Below, piece by piece: positions 57,593 through 64,000 of a stretch of 64,000 nt of DNA. The DNA comes from Paractinoplanes durhamensis. GTDB lineage: Bacteria; Actinomycetota; Actinomycetes; Mycobacteriales; Micromonosporaceae. The stretch is from NCBI RefSeq assembly GCF_016862175.1, contig NZ_BOML01000002.1:124001-188000 (forward strand). The letters are read 5' to 3'. Numbering within the stretch: position 1 is the first letter of the stretch; every line of letters starts with the position of its first letter. The notes under the pieces are model-generated. The model was not told the DNA's origin. It worked only from the letters and a program-made list of their open reading frames with translations, and ran no database searches. The position numbers and the translations under genes were made by a program.

Positions 57593-57668
57593 GTTTCGGA
57601 TTTGTTTCGACCCTTGCACCGCCCCGGACCCCTGTCAAGCGCTGCTTTCGTACGACCGAGGAGATCGC

Positions 57669-61294
<3,626 letters not shown>

Positions 61295-61315
61295 GGTTAG
61301 CCGGGTCGCACTCGT

Positions 61316-62647
61316 CTATCGCTGGGGGAACTGGGCCTCGTCGAACGGACCCACCATGGCCAGCGACATCGGCTGAGCGAGGATCTCCGCGGCGATCGCG
61401 TCGACCTCGGCGGCGGTGACCGCGTCGACCCGGACGAGCATCTCGTCGACGCTCATCCAGTCGCCGTAGAGCAGCTCCGACTTGGCCAGCCGGCTCATCC
61501 GGGAACCCGAGTCCTCGAGCCCCAGCACGTACGCTCCCTTGACCATGCCCTTGCCCCGGGCGATCTCCTCGGCCGTCAGGCCGTCGTTCGCCACCCGCTC
61601 CAGCTCGGCGCGGGTCAGGTCGAGGACCTCCTCGACCTTGCCGGGCGCGCAGCCGGCGTAGACGCCGAACAGGCCGGCGTCGGCGTACTGGCTGGCGTAG
61701 GAGTAGACCGAGTAGGCGAGCCCGCGCTTCTCCCGGATCTCCTGGAAGAGGCGGCTGGACATGCCGCCGCCGAGCACGTTGTTGAGCACGCCCAGGGCGA
61801 ACCGGCGCTCGTCGTTACGACCGATGCCGACGCCGCCGAGCACCACGTGCGCCTGCTCGCTGTCCCGGTTGCGGACGACCGTGTGCGGCTTCTGGTGCCG
61901 GACCCGCTTGTTGCCGACCCGCGGGGCGGCCGGCGCGGCCGGGGCACTGTCCAGCGCACTGCCGGCCAGCGCCCTACGCACCAGCCGGACCACCGTCGCG
62001 TGGTCCAGGTTGCCCGCCGCCGCGATCACGATCTGCGGCGCCGTGTAGCGGCGCCGGTAGAAGCCGTTGATCTGGTTGCGGGTCATCGGGGTGATCGACT
62101 CCTCGGTCCCCGAGATGAGCCGGCCCAGCGGGTGGTCACCGAAGATCGCCTCGGTGAAGATGTCGTGCACCTCGTCGCCGGGCTCGTCCTCGTGCATGGC
62201 GATCTCTTCGAGGATCACGCCGCGCTCGGTCTCCACGTCGGCCGGTTCGAGGATCGAGTCGGCCACCGCGTCACAGAGCACGTCCACCGCGAGCGGCAGG
62301 TCCTCGTCCAGCACCCGCGCGTAGTAGCAGGTGTATTCCTTCGTGGTGAAGGCGTTGGTCTCGCCGCCGACGGCCTCGATCTCGGCCGAGATCTGCAGCG
62401 CGGTGCGCTTGTGAGTGCCCTTGAAGAGCAGGTGCTCGAGGAAGTGCGAGGCACCGGACATGGCCGACGTCTCGTCCCGGGAGCCGATCCCGACCCAGAC
62501 GCCGAGCGAGGCGCTCCGGGTGCTCGGGATCGCCTCGGTGACGATGCGCAGGCCGCTGGGCAGAACGGTGCGCTTGACGCCGTCCTGCAGGGTCTTGGTC
62601 ACGACGCGGGCCGGCCTCTCGGCCGGCCCGCTCGAACTCGCTGTCAC
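61316..62647 (-). CDS. pepR: M16-family zinc metallopeptidase (PepR/processing-peptidase type)
   Basis: 443 aa. The inverted zinc motif H68-F-L-E71-H72 is intact with the downstream glutamate in ETERGVILEEIAMHEDEP. Other family blocks are RGLAYSVYSYASQYADAGLFGVYAG and the C-terminal non-catalytic M16 half (HVVLGGVGIGRNDERRFALGV). It starts 6 bp after the pnp stop. The pnp-M16 pair is conserved in actinobacteria. A role in peptide or misfolded protein turnover is assumed from the family. Confidence 0.93.
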   Translation of the reverse strand: MTASSSGPAERPARVVTKTLQDGVKRTVLPSGLRIVTEAIPSTRSASLGVWVGIGSRDETSAMSGASHFLEHLLFKGTHKRTALQISAEIEAVGGETNAFTTKEYTCYYARVLDEDLPLAVDVLCDAVADSILEPADVETERGVILEEIAMHEDEPGDEVHDIFTEAIFGDHPLGRLISGTEESITPMTRNQINGFYRRRYTAPQIVIAAAGNLDHATVVRLVRRALAGSALDSAPAAPAAPRVGNKRVRHQKPHTVVRNRDSEQAHVVLGGVGIGRNDERRFALGVLNNVLGGGMSSRLFQEIREKRGLAYSVYSYASQYADAGLFGVYAGCAPGKVEEVLDLTRAELERVANDGLTAEEIARGKGMVKGAYVLGLEDSGSRMSRLAKSELLYGDWMSVDEMLVRVDAVTAAEVDAIAAEILAQPMSLAMVGPFDEAQFPQR

Positions 62648-62653
62648 GTGTTT

Positions 62654-64000
62654 TTACTCGCGGGGGGCGCTGCCGCGGTCATTGCTGGACCGCTGGCGAC
62701 GACGGCGCGGCTCGCCGCCGGCGTCACCCTCCCGGCGCGGGCCACGGTCCTCGCGCGGCGCGCGCGCCTCCCGGGGAGCACCACCCTCGGCCGGAGCCGG
62801 GGCCTCCTCGCCCTCCGGGCGGACCTTGTCGAGGTAGATCTTGCCGCGGGCATCGATGTCCGCGATCTGCACCTCGACCTTGTCGCCGACGTTCAGGAAG
62901 TCCTCGACCTTGTCGACCCGCTTGCCGTCGCCCACCTTGGAGATGTGCAGCAGGCCGTCGCGGCCCGGCAGCAGCGAGATGAACGCGCCGAACGCGGCCG
63001 TCTTCACCACGGTGCCGAGGAACTTGTCGCCGGCCTTCGGCATCGTCGGGTTGGCGATGGCGTTGATCCGCTCGACCGCGGCCTCGGCCGACGGGCCGTT
63101 GGTCGCGCCGACGTAGATCGTGCCGTCGTCCTCGATGGAGATGTCGGCGCCGGTCTCGTCCTGGATCGCGTTGATGGTCTGGCCCTTCGGGCCGATCACC
63201 ATGCCGATCTTGTCGACCGGGATCTTCACCGTGGTGACGCGCGGGGCGTACTCGCTCATCTCGGCCGGCGCGTTGATCGCCGCCTCCATGACCCCGAGGA
63301 TCGTGGCGCGGGCCTCGTGCGCCTGCTGCAGAGCACCGGCCAGCACGTCCGACGGGATGCCGTCGAGCTTGGTGTCCAGCTGCAGGGCGGTGACGAACTC
63401 GCTGGTGCCGGCGACCTTGAAGTCCATGTCACCGAACGCGTCCTCGGCGCCGAGGATGTCGGTCAGCGCGACGTACTGCGTCTTGCCGTCGACCTCGTCG
63501 GAGATGAGGCCCATCGCGATGCCGGCGACCGGCGCCTTCAGCGGCACACCGGCGGAGAGCAGGGCCAGCGTCGAGGCACAGACCGAGCCCATCGACGTCG
63601 AGCCGTTCGAGCTCAGCGCCTCGGAGACCTGCCGGATCGCGTACGGGAACTCCTCGCGCGACGGCAGCACCGGCACGAGCGCCCGCTCGGCGAGCGCGCC
63701 GTGGCCGATCTCGCGGCGCTTCGGCGAGCCGACCCGGCCGGTCTCACCGGTCGAGTACGGCGGGAAGTTGTAGTTGTGCATGTAGCGCTTGGACTTCTCC
63801 GGCGCCAGGGTGTCCAGCGACTGCTCCAGGCGCAGCATGTTCAGCGTGGTGACACCCAGGATCTGGGTCTCGCCGCGCTCGAACAGCGCCGAGCCGTGCA
63901 CCCGCGGCAGCACGCCGACCTGGGCGGACAGCGGGCGGATGTCGCGCGGGCCGCGGCCGTCGATGCGGATCTGCTCGCGCAGGACGCGGTTGCGGACCTC
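62654..64000 (-). CDS. pnp: Polyribonucleotide nucleotidyltransferase (PNPase), C-terminal part
   Basis: 3'-5' phosphorolytic exoribonuclease; the N-terminal part is beyond the window. Seen from [20 protein letters not shown] onward: second RNase PH domain ([20 protein letters not shown] and [20 protein letters not shown] with catalytic aspartates), KH domain ([18 protein letters not shown]) and S1 domain ([20 protein letters not shown]). A tail of ~50 residues rich in Arg/Gly/Glu ([16 protein letters not shown]) ends the protein, as in actinobacterial PNPases. Heads the pnp-pepR-PAP2-dapB run. Confidence 0.96.
   Translation of the reverse strand, partial: EVRNRVLREQIRIDGRGPRDIRPLSAQVGVLPRVHGSALFERGETQILGVTTLNMLRLEQSLDTLAPEKSKRYMHNYNFPPYSTGETGRVGSPKRREIGHGALAERALVPVLPSREEFPYAIRQVSEALSSNGSTSMGSVCASTLALLSAGVPLKAPVAGIAMGLISDEVDGKTQYVALTDILGAEDAFGDMDFKVAGTSEFVTALQLDTKLDGIPSDVLAGALQQAHEARATILGVMEAAINAPAEMSEYAPRVTTVKIPVDKIGMVIGPKGQTINAIQDETGADISIEDDGTIYVGATNGPSAEAAVERINAIANPTMPKAGDKFLGTVVKTAAFGAFISLLPGRDGLLHISKVGDGKRVDKVEDFLNVGDKVEVQIADIDARGKIYLDKVRPEGEEAPAPAEGGAPREARAPREDRGPRREGDAGGEPRRRRQRSSNDRGSAPRE

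Overview
The window reads as a chromosomal segment of a high-GC actinobacterium, most likely Micromonosporaceae (Actinoplanes-like). The grounds are the very high GC content, frequent GTG starts, and actinobacterial gene families: DUF3046 next to recA, clgR-pspA-pspM, UdgX, an F420-type LLM oxidoreductase, a class F sortase and RNase J beside dapA. The gene order on the minus strand follows, with insertions, the order known around recA, ftsK, dapA and pnp in other actinobacteria. No rRNA, tRNA, CRISPR array, insertion sequence or prophage was found.

Layout: 1-0.8 kb holds the 5' part of miaB and a small hypothetical gene. 0.95-4.2 kb is a glutamate-type ABC importer operon (gluABCD) with a perfect GC hairpin between gluB and gluC. 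4.2-10.2 kb holds rny, a proline/serine-rich membrane protein, recX, recA and a DUF3046 gene. The recA upstream region shows a LexA box and a second, PafBC-type promoter. 10.3-14.4 kb holds udgX, a MocR regulator and, divergent from it, a PPOX-GNAT fusion and a LeuE-type exporter. 14.4-21.5 kb is a minus-strand run: Spo0M-like protein, two CNNM/HlyC membrane proteins, a Ser/Thr kinase, a class F sortase and a DUF4397 surface protein. 21.7-35 kb is an accessory stretch: a large Lhr helicase, a GNAT, two adjacent Tat-exported phosphoesterases, an LLM oxidoreductase, a SAM hydrolase-family protein, Nei and a frameshifted LamG protein.

35-48.8 kb returns to the conserved minus-strand core: pspM, pspA, clgR, cinA/pncC, pgsA, rimO, ftsK, a secreted S1 protease, rnj and dapA. 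Plus-strand genes (a GT87-like membrane protein and a YbjN protein) converge on and overlap their neighbours. 48.8-53.5 kb is accessory: DUF2752, an AlkX/YcaQ-type DNA glycosylase, two GNATs, and a DCC thiol protein facing an HTTM membrane protein. 53.5-59.6 kb is a sugar locus: LacI regulator, binding protein and two permeases on the minus strand, and a divergent glycogen-debranching-type glycosidase, with two matching operator-like palindromes in the shared control region. 59.6-64 kb is the operon pnp - M16 peptidase - PAP2 - dapB, with pnp cut by the window end.

The strongest new signal is a shared element, TTTTGTC(A/G)TACCC, directly upstream of recA, the Lhr helicase gene and the AlkX/YcaQ glycosylase gene. 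It looks like the promoter element of the LexA-independent mitomycin/DNA-damage response (PafBC-type) and ties three distant repair genes into one predicted regulon. For lhr and ycaQ it also predicts almost leaderless mRNAs.
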